A DNA stretch of 64,000 nucleotides from CAIVAT01 sp049317265. GTDB lineage: Bacteria > Bacteroidota > Bacteroidia > Bacteroidales > FEN-979. The DNA lies in assembly GCA_049317265.1 (NCBI GenBank), contig JBMOIP010000010.1, forward strand, positions 1-64,000, in the 5' to 3' direction. Below the pieces are notes generated by a model. That model saw only the letters and a list, made by a program, of their open reading frames with translations, searched no databases and had not been told where the DNA came from. How positions within the stretch are numbered: position 1 is the stretch's first letter; each line of letters starts with the position of its first letter. Positions 25,396-33,854 of this stretch are shown one piece after another. The translations under genes and the position numbers were made by a program.

Positions 25396-25403
25396 TATTT
25401 TTG
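25396..25403 (+). promoter_or_regulatory. -7 element of the LegB-like dehydratase gene
   Basis: TATTTTTG matches TAnnTTTG, 17 nt before the ATG at 25421. No -33 TTTG is seen at the right distance. Confidence 0.35.
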
Positions 25404-25420
25404 TCTGATAAAGCATTTAT

Positions 25421-26419
25421 ATGGAAATTAAGGATAAAAAAGTACTGGTTACCGGCGGGGCGGGATTTATCGGAAGCCACCTCACGGAAGCCTTGCTGGA
25501 TAAAGGATGCAGGGTCAAAGTATTTGTCCACTACAACTCCTTTAACCGCTGGGGATGGCTTGATTACCTGCCCGACGGGAAAAAGAAAGATATCGAGATT
25601 TTCACCGGCGACATCCGCGATCCGAACGGTGTCAGGGAAGCGATGACCGGATGTGATGTGGTTTTTCACCTTGCCGCCCTGATCGGGATACCCTATTCGT
25701 ACCACTCACCCGACACTTATGTCGACACCAACGTGAAGGGGACTTTAAACATCCTGCAGGCAGCCCGTCAACTTGGCATCAGCCGGATCATTCACACCTC
25801 TACCTCTGAAATATACGGAACAGCCCAATTCGTTCCAATCACAGAGGAACATCCCGTCAATCCTCAATCTCCGTATGCTGCCACCAAGGCTTCGGCCGAT
25901 TTCCTGGCGCTTACATTTTTCCGTTCCTTTCAGTCACCGGTTGTGGTGGTTCGGCCGTTCAACACCTATGGCCCCAGGCAATCGGCCCGTGCCATTATTC
26001 CAACCATCATTACGCAACTGCTCAGTGGAAGTAATAAGGTTACCCTTGGCTCCCTCACTCCTACCCGCGACCTCAATTTTGTGAAGGATACAGCAAACGG
26101 TTTTATCAAGGCTGCCTGCAGTGATGCCGCACCTGGCGAAGTGGTCAACCTTGGCAGCAACTACGAAATTTCCGTTGGAGACCTGGCGTTTAAAATCGCC
26201 TCCCTGATGGGAAAAGAGATTCATATCGAAGGCTCAGACGAGCGGCTCCGTCCCGCAAAAAGCGAAGTTGAACGACTTTGGGCCGAAAACCGCAAGGCTA
26301 AAGAGCTGCTGGGATGGCAACCAGAGTTCAACCTCGAATCGGGGCTCAGGGAGACCATCGCCTGGTTCTCATCACCGGGAAATATGGAATTTTACAAGGC
26401 CGGGCTCTATACCATCTGA
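25421..26419 (+). CDS. NAD-dependent epimerase/dehydratase, LegB-like UDP-sugar 4,6-dehydratase
   Basis: A 332-aa extended short-chain dehydrogenase: Rossmann glycine motif TGGAGFIGSH (about 12-21), catalytic STSEIYG and YAATK (YxxxK), then RPFNTYGPRQSARAIIPTII and LTPTRDLNFV. The last two segments are typical of LegB-type dehydratases that open legionaminic-acid synthesis. Other leg genes (aminotransferase, neuB-like synthase) are absent nearby, so it may serve another 6-deoxy amino sugar. The Wzi-like gene follows after 1 nt, and both converge on the polysaccharide operon. Confidence 0.78.
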   Translation: MEIKDKKVLVTGGAGFIGSHLTEALLDKGCRVKVFVHYNSFNRWGWLDYLPDGKKKDIEIFTGDIRDPNGVREAMTGCDVVFHLAALIGIPYSYHSPDTYVDTNVKGTLNILQAARQLGISRIIHTSTSEIYGTAQFVPITEEHPVNPQSPYAATKASADFLALTFFRSFQSPVVVVRPFNTYGPRQSARAIIPTIITQLLSGSNKVTLGSLTPTRDLNFVKDTANGFIKAACSDAAPGEVVNLGSNYEISVGDLAFKIASLMGKEIHIEGSDERLRPAKSEVERLWAENRKAKELLGWQPEFNLESGLRETIAWFSSPGNMEFYKAGLYTI

Positions 26420-26420
26420 T

Positions 26421-28136
26421 ATGGCGATGCTGACGAAAAAATCACTGGTTGCAATTTTTTTCATACTCCTGTGTATGCCGGGGTTTTCCCAGGTGGTTTA
26501 TGAAGATATCAACAACACAGGAATCTATGAATTCCTGGATGAATTGGCGACCATGAAGATGATCACCCTGAATTCGGTGGTGAAACCATACTCCAGAACC
26601 TATATTGCTGAGAAGCTTCATCAAGCCTGGTGTGCAGACACTATTGCAAACAAATCTTCCCGCAGATCGGCACACCTGAACAAACGTCAGCGAAAAGAGT
26701 TGAATTTCTACCTGCAGGACTACCAGCTCGAAGCATCATCCAGAGTCCCCCGCAAAAAAATCCGGCTGGCCGACAATTATGACTACAAGTTGTCTTTTCT
26801 CCTGAAAAAGCAACCCGACATGACATTGGCCCTGAACCCGCCCGGGTTTCATTACAAAGATTCCCTGTTCACCTTTTCACTACGCCCGATACTGGGCGTA
26901 CAATGGATGACCAATGAACACGGAACAGCCTACCACCGATGGTGGGGAGGCAGCATGTTTGGCTATATCGGGAAAAACTTCGGTTTTTATGCCAATCTCC
27001 GCGACAACAACGCCAGCGAGGCAATGGCTAAACCGGCATATTTCACCCTGGAGCAAGGGGCTGTATACAAGCCTGGTTCGAAAAAAGGGGTGGATTTCAG
27101 TGAGATGCACGGAGGGATGGTTGCATCTGTCCGGTGGGGATCAATCGGGATTGTGATCGACAGAATGTCGTGGGGGGACAACTACCATGGAGCCAATATT
27201 TTATCGGGAAAAGCGCCGGCATTTCCCTACATCCAGCTGCACCTGAACCCGGTTAAGTGGTTCGATTTCAACTACATCCACGGCTGGCTGAACTCCAATG
27301 TCATCGACAGCAGCCGCTCCTACTATTCAGGCGACATCTACCGTGAAGTTTACCGGAATAAGTACGTTGCTGCCAACATGTTCACCTTCATACCGTGGCG
27401 GGGACTCAACCTCTCATTTGGCAACTCAATCATTTACAGCGACATCAACATTAACCCCATCTACCTGATCCCGTTCCTCTTTTACAATTCGGTCGATGCC
27501 TCCAAGAACAACTATGTAGATTATGCCGGCTCCAACTCCCAGCTTTTTTTCAACTTTTCGAGCAGGCAGATCAGGCACCTGCACCTCTTTGTTTCACTCT
27601 ATATTGATGAATGGAAGATGTCGCGCCTTATGAACAAGGATCTGCATAATTTCACAAGCCTGAAATGCGGGTTTGAAATCTGCAACCTCCTCGTACAAAA
27701 CATCTCCCTGGTTGGCGAATACACCCGCACCCAGCCCATGACCTATGACCATTACCTGCCAACAACAACTTTCACTTCTAATGGTTATTCACTGGGGCAT
27801 TACCTGAGGGCAAACTCGCAGGAACTCTATTTTGCCCTTGCATACCATCCATTCAGGGGTCTTCAGGTTAATGCATCTTATACGCTCGCACAACATGGCG
27901 AAGAGGTGCCCTACAGGCTCAATGCCGGTTATGCAGTGGATCGTGTGCCTTTTTTAAAAAATAAAACCTGGCAGAATCTCGCTTTCGGACTCTCTGCCAG
28001 GTATGAATTTGTAAGTAACGGCTATGTATTTATCCAGTATTTAAATTCCAGCCGCGAAGGAGATGATCTCTATCAGCCCTATTTAATGGATGGGATGACC
28101 AATACATTTATGACGGGCATAAACATTGGCTTTTAG
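26421..28136 (+). CDS. Capsule-assembly Wzi-like outer-membrane protein
   Basis: A 571-aa protein from ATG 26421 (the open frame extends further upstream but overlaps the preceding gene). It has a signal peptide (about 1-24, ending GFSQ) and an N-terminal helical part (about 30-110). A long run of amphipathic beta strands with many Tyr and Trp follows (GSMFGYIGKNFGFYANLRDN, VASVRWGSIGIVIDRMSWG). The overall plan resembles the Wzi capsule-attachment barrel family of Bacteroidota. It overlaps the stop of the WecA-like gene by 4 bp and lies beside a full polysaccharide operon. The family call is by pattern only. Confidence 0.55.
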   Translation: MAMLTKKSLVAIFFILLCMPGFSQVVYEDINNTGIYEFLDELATMKMITLNSVVKPYSRTYIAEKLHQAWCADTIANKSSRRSAHLNKRQRKELNFYLQDYQLEASSRVPRKKIRLADNYDYKLSFLLKKQPDMTLALNPPGFHYKDSLFTFSLRPILGVQWMTNEHGTAYHRWWGGSMFGYIGKNFGFYANLRDNNASEAMAKPAYFTLEQGAVYKPGSKKGVDFSEMHGGMVASVRWGSIGIVIDRMSWGDNYHGANILSGKAPAFPYIQLHLNPVKWFDFNYIHGWLNSNVIDSSRSYYSGDIYREVYRNKYVAANMFTFIPWRGLNLSFGNSIIYSDININPIYLIPFLFYNSVDASKNNYVDYAGSNSQLFFNFSSRQIRHLHLFVSLYIDEWKMSRLMNKDLHNFTSLKCGFEICNLLVQNISLVGEYTRTQPMTYDHYLPTTTFTSNGYSLGHYLRANSQELYFALAYHPFRGLQVNASYTLAQHGEEVPYRLNAGYAVDRVPFLKNKTWQNLAFGLSARYEFVSNGYVFIQYLNSSREGDDLYQPYLMDGMTNTFMTGINIGF

Positions 28137-29233
28137 TTGAGTTTCTGCTTCTGCTTTTTTTTCGTAGCAACATAGATGGGAATAAATGAGAGCGCTGAAG
28201 CAACAGCGATCAGGATAAAAATGAGCCAGAAAACTGTCAGCCCTTTAAGAATAATGGAGATCCCGATGAAGAGGCATGCAACCAGTGCCAGGATGAGAGT
28301 TGCCTGACCATGAGAAAAACCCAGGTCGAGAAGGTAGTGGTGAATATGCGTTTTATCCGGGCTGAAGGGTGGCTTGTTCCTGACCATCCTGGTGACAAAC
28401 ACCCTCAGGGTATCAAAGATTGGGACCATCATGAATCCTATGGATACGGCAGGGGCGGCAAGAACTTCAAACGGACCGTCAACTTTCACGCTGCTCTCAT
28501 TGAACTTGATGGCTATGATCGAGAGGATAAATCCCAGGAATAGCGACCCCGTATCGCCCATGAATATTTTATTGCGTTTGCTGAAGAGGTTAAAATAGAG
28601 AAACCCCAGGGTTGATCCAATGATGCCGGCCGTCAGAACAGCCCAGTCATACTGCCCTGTAAGATAGAACCAAAAACCAAAAGCAAGGCTGGCAAGAATG
28701 GCAAGGCTGGCAGATAAACCATCAATCCCATCCATCAGGTTGAAGCAATTTGTCACCCCGATGATGGTGATGACCGAGAGTACCAAACCAAAATTATAAG
28801 TCACCGGGTAAATATAGAACAGTCCGTGAAGATTTGTAAGGATAACTCCCCCAAACTCAATGACGATGAGAGCGGAGATCACCTGGCCCAGTAATTTCTT
28901 ATAAGGGGAGATGCCAATGATGTCATCTTTAAAGCCAATAAAGAAAATGATCAGGATACTCGCGATGATATATTGAAATGAAGGGATGGCCCCCACACTG
29001 ACGAACATCAGGAAGGCAACAACACTGCCGATAAAAATTGCGATACCACCAAGCGTTGGTGTCGTATTGACATGGGATGTGCGGCTATTCGGCGCATCAA
29101 CATATGATTTTGCCCTTGCAATATCGATGATGGACGGGATAAGCACAAGGCTGATAAAGAGCGCCAGGACAAAACTCAACAGGATCCTGAGATCGTTGGT
29201 GAATATAAAATACTTAATAGCAGAGATATACAT
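28133..29233 (-). CDS. Polyprenyl-phosphate sugar-1-phosphate transferase (WecA/MraY family)
   Basis: A 366-aa protein with about ten membrane helices. Motifs: TPTLGGIAIF, GFKDDIIGISPYKKLLGQ (Asp-Asp Mg site), NCFNLMDGIDGLSA, FMGDTGSLFLGF and KTHIHHYLLDLG. These identify the glycosyl-1-phosphate transferase family that starts lipid-linked glycan synthesis on undecaprenyl phosphate. The ATG at 29233 is preferred over an upstream TTG, leaving 4 nt to the exosortase stop. It is the last gene of the polysaccharide operon and probably loads the first sugar, perhaps GlcNAc or FucNAc. Confidence 0.88.
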   Translation of the reverse strand: MYISAIKYFIFTNDLRILLSFVLALFISLVLIPSIIDIARAKSYVDAPNSRTSHVNTTPTLGGIAIFIGSVVAFLMFVSVGAIPSFQYIIASILIIFFIGFKDDIIGISPYKKLLGQVISALIVIEFGGVILTNLHGLFYIYPVTYNFGLVLSVITIIGVTNCFNLMDGIDGLSASLAILASLAFGFWFYLTGQYDWAVLTAGIIGSTLGFLYFNLFSKRNKIFMGDTGSLFLGFILSIIAIKFNESSVKVDGPFEVLAAPAVSIGFMMVPIFDTLRVFVTRMVRNKPPFSPDKTHIHHYLLDLGFSHGQATLILALVACLFIGISIILKGLTVFWLIFILIAVASALSFIPIYVATKKKQKQKLN

Positions 29234-29237
29234 GGCG

Positions 29238-29813
29238 CTAACTAATTTGTTTGTGAATGAACCCAACTTTCTCTTCCCAGATCAGCCAGGTTGTGAACAT
29301 GATGGTATAAAAAATGATCCTCGAGGCCCAGACGTGGGTGAAATGAAAGTATTCGGGATTGTTTGCTGCGACAAAACTTAATATCAGCAAATGCAAATTG
29401 GTGGCTAAAAACATAATAACCAGAACCACAGGAATATACCATAATTTTCTTCTCCAGATACCAGGAATCAAAAAGAATACAAAAAAGACCTGGAAAAGCT
29501 GCTTAAACCCTGAACAACCTGCCTGAATATACATTACCTGGTGATTTCCGAAAGTAAAGGTAGTGCCATCTCTCACAAAATCGACGTTGAACAATACCAA
29601 TAGCGAGGATATGATGACAGATTCGATTTTCAGAAAGTAACCGATCAGTGCGTCGAGCTTAAAAACAGGGTATTGTTCAAAATATATTTCGAAAACATAC
29701 TTGGTGATCAGCATAATCCCCAGGAAAATTCCAAGGTGGACCATGTACTTAGCCGATGGGTTTCGTTCAACCTTCGAAATCGCCTCTTTAATTTTCCGTA
29801 TAACGTCAGTCAT
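29238..29813 (-). CDS. Exosortase/archaeosortase-family protein with unusual active site
   Basis: A 191-aa membrane protein with about six hydrophobic helices. The exosortase signature is visible: catalytic Cys C100 in QAGCSGFKQL, hydrophobic segments spaced as in the family, and H160 in FTHVWASRIIFY. The expected catalytic Arg of the conserved NxxR motif is not seen; the motif reads N139-L-H-L. Exosortases cut PEP-CTERM-like tails and often sit in exopolysaccharide clusters. No candidate substrate with such a tail is present in the window. It lies between a glycosyltransferase and the WecA-like gene. Confidence 0.7.
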   Translation of the reverse strand: MTDVIRKIKEAISKVERNPSAKYMVHLGIFLGIMLITKYVFEIYFEQYPVFKLDALIGYFLKIESVIISSLLVLFNVDFVRDGTTFTFGNHQVMYIQAGCSGFKQLFQVFFVFFLIPGIWRRKLWYIPVVLVIMFLATNLHLLILSFVAANNPEYFHFTHVWASRIIFYTIMFTTWLIWEEKVGFIHKQIS

Positions 29814-29828
29814 GAAAAGGTGATGGTG

Positions 29829-31064
29829 TTAACTTTGAAGAACATCAAATAAGACCCTGATATTCTTCTCCTTATTAAAGTATTTTTGTTCAATCCGGGT
29901 GCAATTTTCACCACATTCTGAAAGGAGAGCACCATCGGTAAGCGCCAGCCTGGCAAACCCTTCACCAATTTTCTCCGGATTTGACGGATCAGCTGAAAGC
30001 CCCAGGTTATTATCCTCTACCATTTCCGCAACCACTCCGTTCATGATGGCATAGACCGGTTTAGAGAAGGCAAGATAGGTCGAAAATTTCAGCGGGATGT
30101 AAAGATCGAAAACAGGATCTGATTGTATTGAAATCAGCAGTACCTGGCTTTGCGCATAGATAGCCGGCATCTCATGAAGCGGCCTTCGCCCCCAAAAAAT
30201 AACATTGGTCAGGTTTTTATGTGCTTTAATTCCCTTCAGTCGCTCCAGGTCTGAGCCATCCCCAAATATATTCAGCATAATGCGGGGGTTTTGTTCCGAA
30301 GCAAGGGTAAATCCCAGCATCACGTTTTCCAGGTTTTGAGTCCAGGCAATATTTCCGGTGAAGGTAAAATGAAAGAACTCCGGGTTCAATACCGTATGTT
30401 CATCCGGGCTTGCACCTCCGGTAATCTGCGGCCATTGAAGAAGTGTTTTAATGGGCTTATTACCCACATAATGCTGCAGTCGTTGTGCAAATGCCGGACT
30501 TGAACAATAGATTTCATCAAACTGCTTATAGATCACCCTTACCAGTTTGTTGAGCAGCGCCTTGCTGAATTTTGTCTGCTTTACGCCATACATGTAAACA
30601 GTATCTGGCCATAAATCAACAGACCAGATGGTATTTACCGTTTTAAAGAACATCTTACCGATCAGTGCCGGGGTAGCAACGGTGAGAGGCCCGGAGTGAA
30701 ACACAAAGATCTTATGGTACCTCCTGCCGATAAATAAAAATACAATTGAACAGAAAATGGCAAAATGGATATAGTTGAGTATCTTTTTCACCCGGCTTTC
30801 GCGATATCCCTGGATTGTTTTTATCCTGTATACCCTGATTCCCTGCCAGTAACTGATATCCAGAAACTTATTACGGTAACCGGGGTATGCCGAAACCCTT
30901 CCGTAAGGATAGCTTGGGGCCTGTGTCAGCACATCAAACACGAGGCCCTTCTCCTTCAGGCTTTCAACAAGCTCGTTCACGATGAACTCTTCAGGGAAAA
31001 ACCGTTCCGAAATGATCAATATCCTTTTCCCCTTTGAATTCATGAGTGCAGGATCAGATTTCAT
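29829..31064 (-). CDS. Family 4 glycosyltransferase (WbuB-like)
   Basis: A 411-aa GT-B enzyme. N-terminal IISERFFPEEFIVNELVESL, middle WSVDLWPDT, and C-terminal FTGNIAWTQNLENV, NIFGDGSDLERL and IPLKFSTYLAFSKPV. The layout resembles WbuB, the L-FucNAc transferase that accompanies fnlABC in other O-antigen clusters; fnlA-C are present in this operon, which makes that role plausible but not proven. Its 3' neighbour is the exosortase, and its 5' end overlaps the next gene by 4 nt. Confidence 0.8.
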   Translation of the reverse strand: MKSDPALMNSKGKRILIISERFFPEEFIVNELVESLKEKGLVFDVLTQAPSYPYGRVSAYPGYRNKFLDISYWQGIRVYRIKTIQGYRESRVKKILNYIHFAIFCSIVFLFIGRRYHKIFVFHSGPLTVATPALIGKMFFKTVNTIWSVDLWPDTVYMYGVKQTKFSKALLNKLVRVIYKQFDEIYCSSPAFAQRLQHYVGNKPIKTLLQWPQITGGASPDEHTVLNPEFFHFTFTGNIAWTQNLENVMLGFTLASEQNPRIMLNIFGDGSDLERLKGIKAHKNLTNVIFWGRRPLHEMPAIYAQSQVLLISIQSDPVFDLYIPLKFSTYLAFSKPVYAIMNGVVAEMVEDNNLGLSADPSNPEKIGEGFARLALTDGALLSECGENCTRIEQKYFNKEKNIRVLFDVLQS

Positions 31065-32272
31065 GGTTGAATTTTCTGATAGAGTTCCATGTAATCGTTG
31101 TACCTATCTTCCTTTCGATAGTATCGTTTTGCCCGGTTGACGCAGTTAGCCGAATAAGAGGCCTTTCCTTTGGTCCTGACACGTTCAATTGCCAGTAACA
31201 GACCATTGATATCACCCTTCTCCACGATCAACCCGGTACCTTCAGAAACTGACTCAACACTACCCCCTGTGCGATAAGTAATTACAGGTGTTCCGCATGC
31301 CAGGGACTCCAGGTTGGTGGTGGGAAAGTTGTCCTCCCAGGTGGGATTAACATAAACATCGGCCATGCTGTATAGTTCGGCCAGCTCTCTTACACTCTCT
31401 GTTTTTACAATGCCAGTGATGTTCTCCGGAAGATTTTTCAACTGGTGAGCATCGAGTCCAAGCAAAACGATCCTGGTATGATCAGGCAATTGCTGACTTA
31501 GCTTTATAAAATCCTTTAATCCTTTCCTCGGGCTCCATAATCCTGCCACTCCAAGAATCACGAAATGGTCAGACAACCCGTACTTTGCCCGTAAGTCCCT
31601 ATTTTCAACCGGTTTAAACACCTCGGTATCGATTCCGTTATTGATAATTTCAACCGGAAAATCAGCAAGGAACGAGTGCCTGACAATCTCCGCCAGCCAG
31701 TCTGAAACAGGCACCAGAGTCATGTTCTTAACCGACGCGAACAACCTCTTTTTTAAGCGAAAATTTTCCCTGGACCGATCGGCCACGAGACTCGCCGGGT
31801 AACTCTTTGTTTGCGGACAGTTGCCACACTCCGTTTTCCATTTATGGCATTCCACAAAATCAAAATAGACACAATGGCCGGTGACAGGCCAGCAATCGTG
31901 CATTGTCCAAACCACCGGGATATCTGACGCGGACAAGTAACCAAAGAGGATTTCAATGTTCAGGTAGTAGCCATGAAGGTTATGCAGGTGAATGACACCA
32001 GGTTTGATCCTTTTCACTTGTTCAATGAATGTTCGGGTGGCTGCGACTGAACCAAGTCCATGCCGGTCAAAAAGTCGGGTTTGTAATCCATGGACCTTTT
32101 GATCAAAATCCGATCCTATCCTGATCAGCTTTGAACGGCTTGGCCTGTCGTATCTTCCATAGGCAATATAGCTCTCCCAGCCATTACTCATGGCCGTTTT
32201 TCCTATATCTTCCGCAATGCGACCTGTTGAACCGTAATTGACAACGGTGTTGATTTGGAGGAGGGTGCTCAT
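31061..32272 (-). CDS. Family 4 glycosyltransferase
   Basis: A 403-aa GT-B enzyme of a type frequent in Bacteroidota capsule clusters: N-terminal LLQINTVVNYGSTGRIAEDIG, GVIHLHNLHGYYLNIEILFGYL, WTMHDCWPVTGHCVYFDF, a Cys-rich ECGNCPQ insertion, and C-terminal GLWSPRKGLKDFI, NPTWEDNFPTTNLESLACGTPVITYRTGG. The nucleotide sugar is unknown. It overlaps both neighbours by 4 nt, so translation is coupled. Confidence 0.88.
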   Translation of the reverse strand: MSTLLQINTVVNYGSTGRIAEDIGKTAMSNGWESYIAYGRYDRPSRSKLIRIGSDFDQKVHGLQTRLFDRHGLGSVAATRTFIEQVKRIKPGVIHLHNLHGYYLNIEILFGYLSASDIPVVWTMHDCWPVTGHCVYFDFVECHKWKTECGNCPQTKSYPASLVADRSRENFRLKKRLFASVKNMTLVPVSDWLAEIVRHSFLADFPVEIINNGIDTEVFKPVENRDLRAKYGLSDHFVILGVAGLWSPRKGLKDFIKLSQQLPDHTRIVLLGLDAHQLKNLPENITGIVKTESVRELAELYSMADVYVNPTWEDNFPTTNLESLACGTPVITYRTGGSVESVSEGTGLIVEKGDINGLLLAIERVRTKGKASYSANCVNRAKRYYRKEDRYNDYMELYQKIQP

Positions 32273-32976
32273 TTAGCCAAAACCATCAATGAATAACCCC
32301 CCAACAGCCTGACACCAAAATCATGATTAATATTATAAAAAAATTTTCTTGGCAATAATGCTAACTTTGACATAAATGTTTTCTTGCTGCTTTCTAGATC
32401 TAAACCGGCAGTATAAAAATGATCTAATATTTCAAACCCCGAATCCCGTAAAGTTGACAATGCTGTTTCTTTTGAAAAATAATGAATATGGCCTACTGAT
32501 TTTCTGCTATTCATGAATGTATTTCTCAATACTCCAAGTACGGTAATTTCCAACGGTATGTGAAATATCTTGAATTCGCCCTTATCACTTGATGCCTTTA
32601 AGAATTCATAATAATCCTCAACATGTTCAAAAACATCAATCATCAGCAATAAATCAAATTTCTTTTCAATGTTAAATAACGATTTTTGCTCAAATCTTAT
32701 TCGCTCATTAACCCTTTGTTCACACAATAATAATGCATCACCGGAAATATCATAACCAAAAAAACCAATATTGTCTGGCATTAACTTGTATAATTGATTT
32801 AAAATTTCGCCCGCACCACAGCCAACCTCAGCAATTGTTTTAGGATGCAAATGGTTTTTGTGGATCATTCTAAGAATCTGATTTGCCTTCCAGGGAGAAT
32901 CCTCCATGTGCCAGCTAGGATTTTTTTTACTGTAAAAACTATTTGATTCGGTGTATATCGTTTCTATCAAGCGCAT
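32269..32976 (-). CDS. Class I SAM-dependent methyltransferase
   Basis: A 235-aa protein with the SAM-binding motif AEVGCGAGEIL (about 50-60), the acidic FGYDISGD loop and LLMIDVFEHVEDYYEF. It probably methylates a sugar or a glycan end in the polysaccharide operon. The DNA is noticeably more A/T-rich than the flanking nucleotide-sugar genes, suggesting separate ancestry of this part of the cluster. Confidence 0.82.
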   Translation of the reverse strand: MRLIETIYTESNSFYSKKNPSWHMEDSPWKANQILRMIHKNHLHPKTIAEVGCGAGEILNQLYKLMPDNIGFFGYDISGDALLLCEQRVNERIRFEQKSLFNIEKKFDLLLMIDVFEHVEDYYEFLKASSDKGEFKIFHIPLEITVLGVLRNTFMNSRKSVGHIHYFSKETALSTLRDSGFEILDHFYTAGLDLESSKKTFMSKLALLPRKFFYNINHDFGVRLLGGYSLMVLAK

Positions 32977-33051
32977 TGTTTTCGATTATTTACACATTTC
33001 TCTTAAGTTTAATACCAGTTGCCTTATAACTGGTACGCCTATAAAAAATAG

Positions 33052-33810
33052 TTAATTTTTCAACCGGGAATAATAAAAAAACGTTTTAATAAGAGACAAT
33101 ACTTTGTTAATCTGAAAAAAGAATCTTGTCGATAACAATATTCTATATTTTATAACGAGTTGTTTTTGTTCATTTTCCAATTTATCCAGGTTCTTATAGA
33201 ATAATGAATCATTGCGCCTGATGAAAACGGTTGAAAAAACCGGGAGGTATTTAACTTTTATATCCTTTATTAGGGCAAACCGTTGAAAAAAATCGAAATC
33301 AGCAATTAGTTTGAATCTATCATACCTGAAACCTCCGATTTGCAGATATCGAACTTTCGTATAAACAGTGCTTGGTTGAAGAAATGGCAAAATATTATGT
33401 GTCATAAAAAAACGGAAGAAGGATTTTCCAAAAACCGGAATAAACAAACTTTTATCAATGAAAGCAAAATAGCCATTTGAATATACAAGATCAATTTTTT
33501 CATTGCCAGATATCGTTGAATACATTTTTTCAAACCCGAATTTCAATATCTGATCATCCGAGTTTACATAACATATATATTCTCCTTTTGATTCCATGAT
33601 ACCCTGATGAACAGCACCATACATGCCAGAATTCTCCTTTTGATGCAGTATTTTGACATGGGGATAACGACAGGCAATTTCAAGGGTTCCATCCGTCGAT
33701 CCGCCGTCAACGATAATATGTTCAAATGGGATATCAAGGGATAGAATACTTAAAATATTTAACTCAAGAAATTTGGAACCATTGAGAACAGGAGTGATAA
33801 TACTTAGCAT
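33052..33810 (-). CDS. Family 2 glycosyltransferase
   Basis: A 252-aa GT-A enzyme from ATG 33810 (an upstream TTG at 33825 is less likely). It starts MLSIITPVLNG, followed by HIIVDGGSTDGTL, KENSGMYGAVHQGI and the DxD-like YVNSDD. The GxY and IADFDFFQR segments are typical of GT2 enzymes with WcaA-like fold. Donor and acceptor are unknown. It is A/T-rich. The IS4 element is inserted 44 nt upstream of its start, separating it from wzy. Confidence 0.85.
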   Translation of the reverse strand: MLSIITPVLNGSKFLELNILSILSLDIPFEHIIVDGGSTDGTLEIACRYPHVKILHQKENSGMYGAVHQGIMESKGEYICYVNSDDQILKFGFEKMYSTISGNEKIDLVYSNGYFAFIDKSLFIPVFGKSFFRFFMTHNILPFLQPSTVYTKVRYLQIGGFRYDRFKLIADFDFFQRFALIKDIKVKYLPVFSTVFIRRNDSLFYKNLDKLENEQKQLVIKYRILLSTRFFFQINKVLSLIKTFFYYSRLKN

Positions 33811-33842
33811 GGCATTAATAAACAAAGTAAGTGTACATGAAT

Positions 33843-33854
33843 TGATAATATATC
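33843..33854 (+). repeat. Target-site duplication, left copy
   Basis: TGATAATATATC, identical to 35162-35173, immediately outside the left end of the IS. A 12-bp duplication fits the 10-13 bp range of IS4-family elements. Confidence 0.85.
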
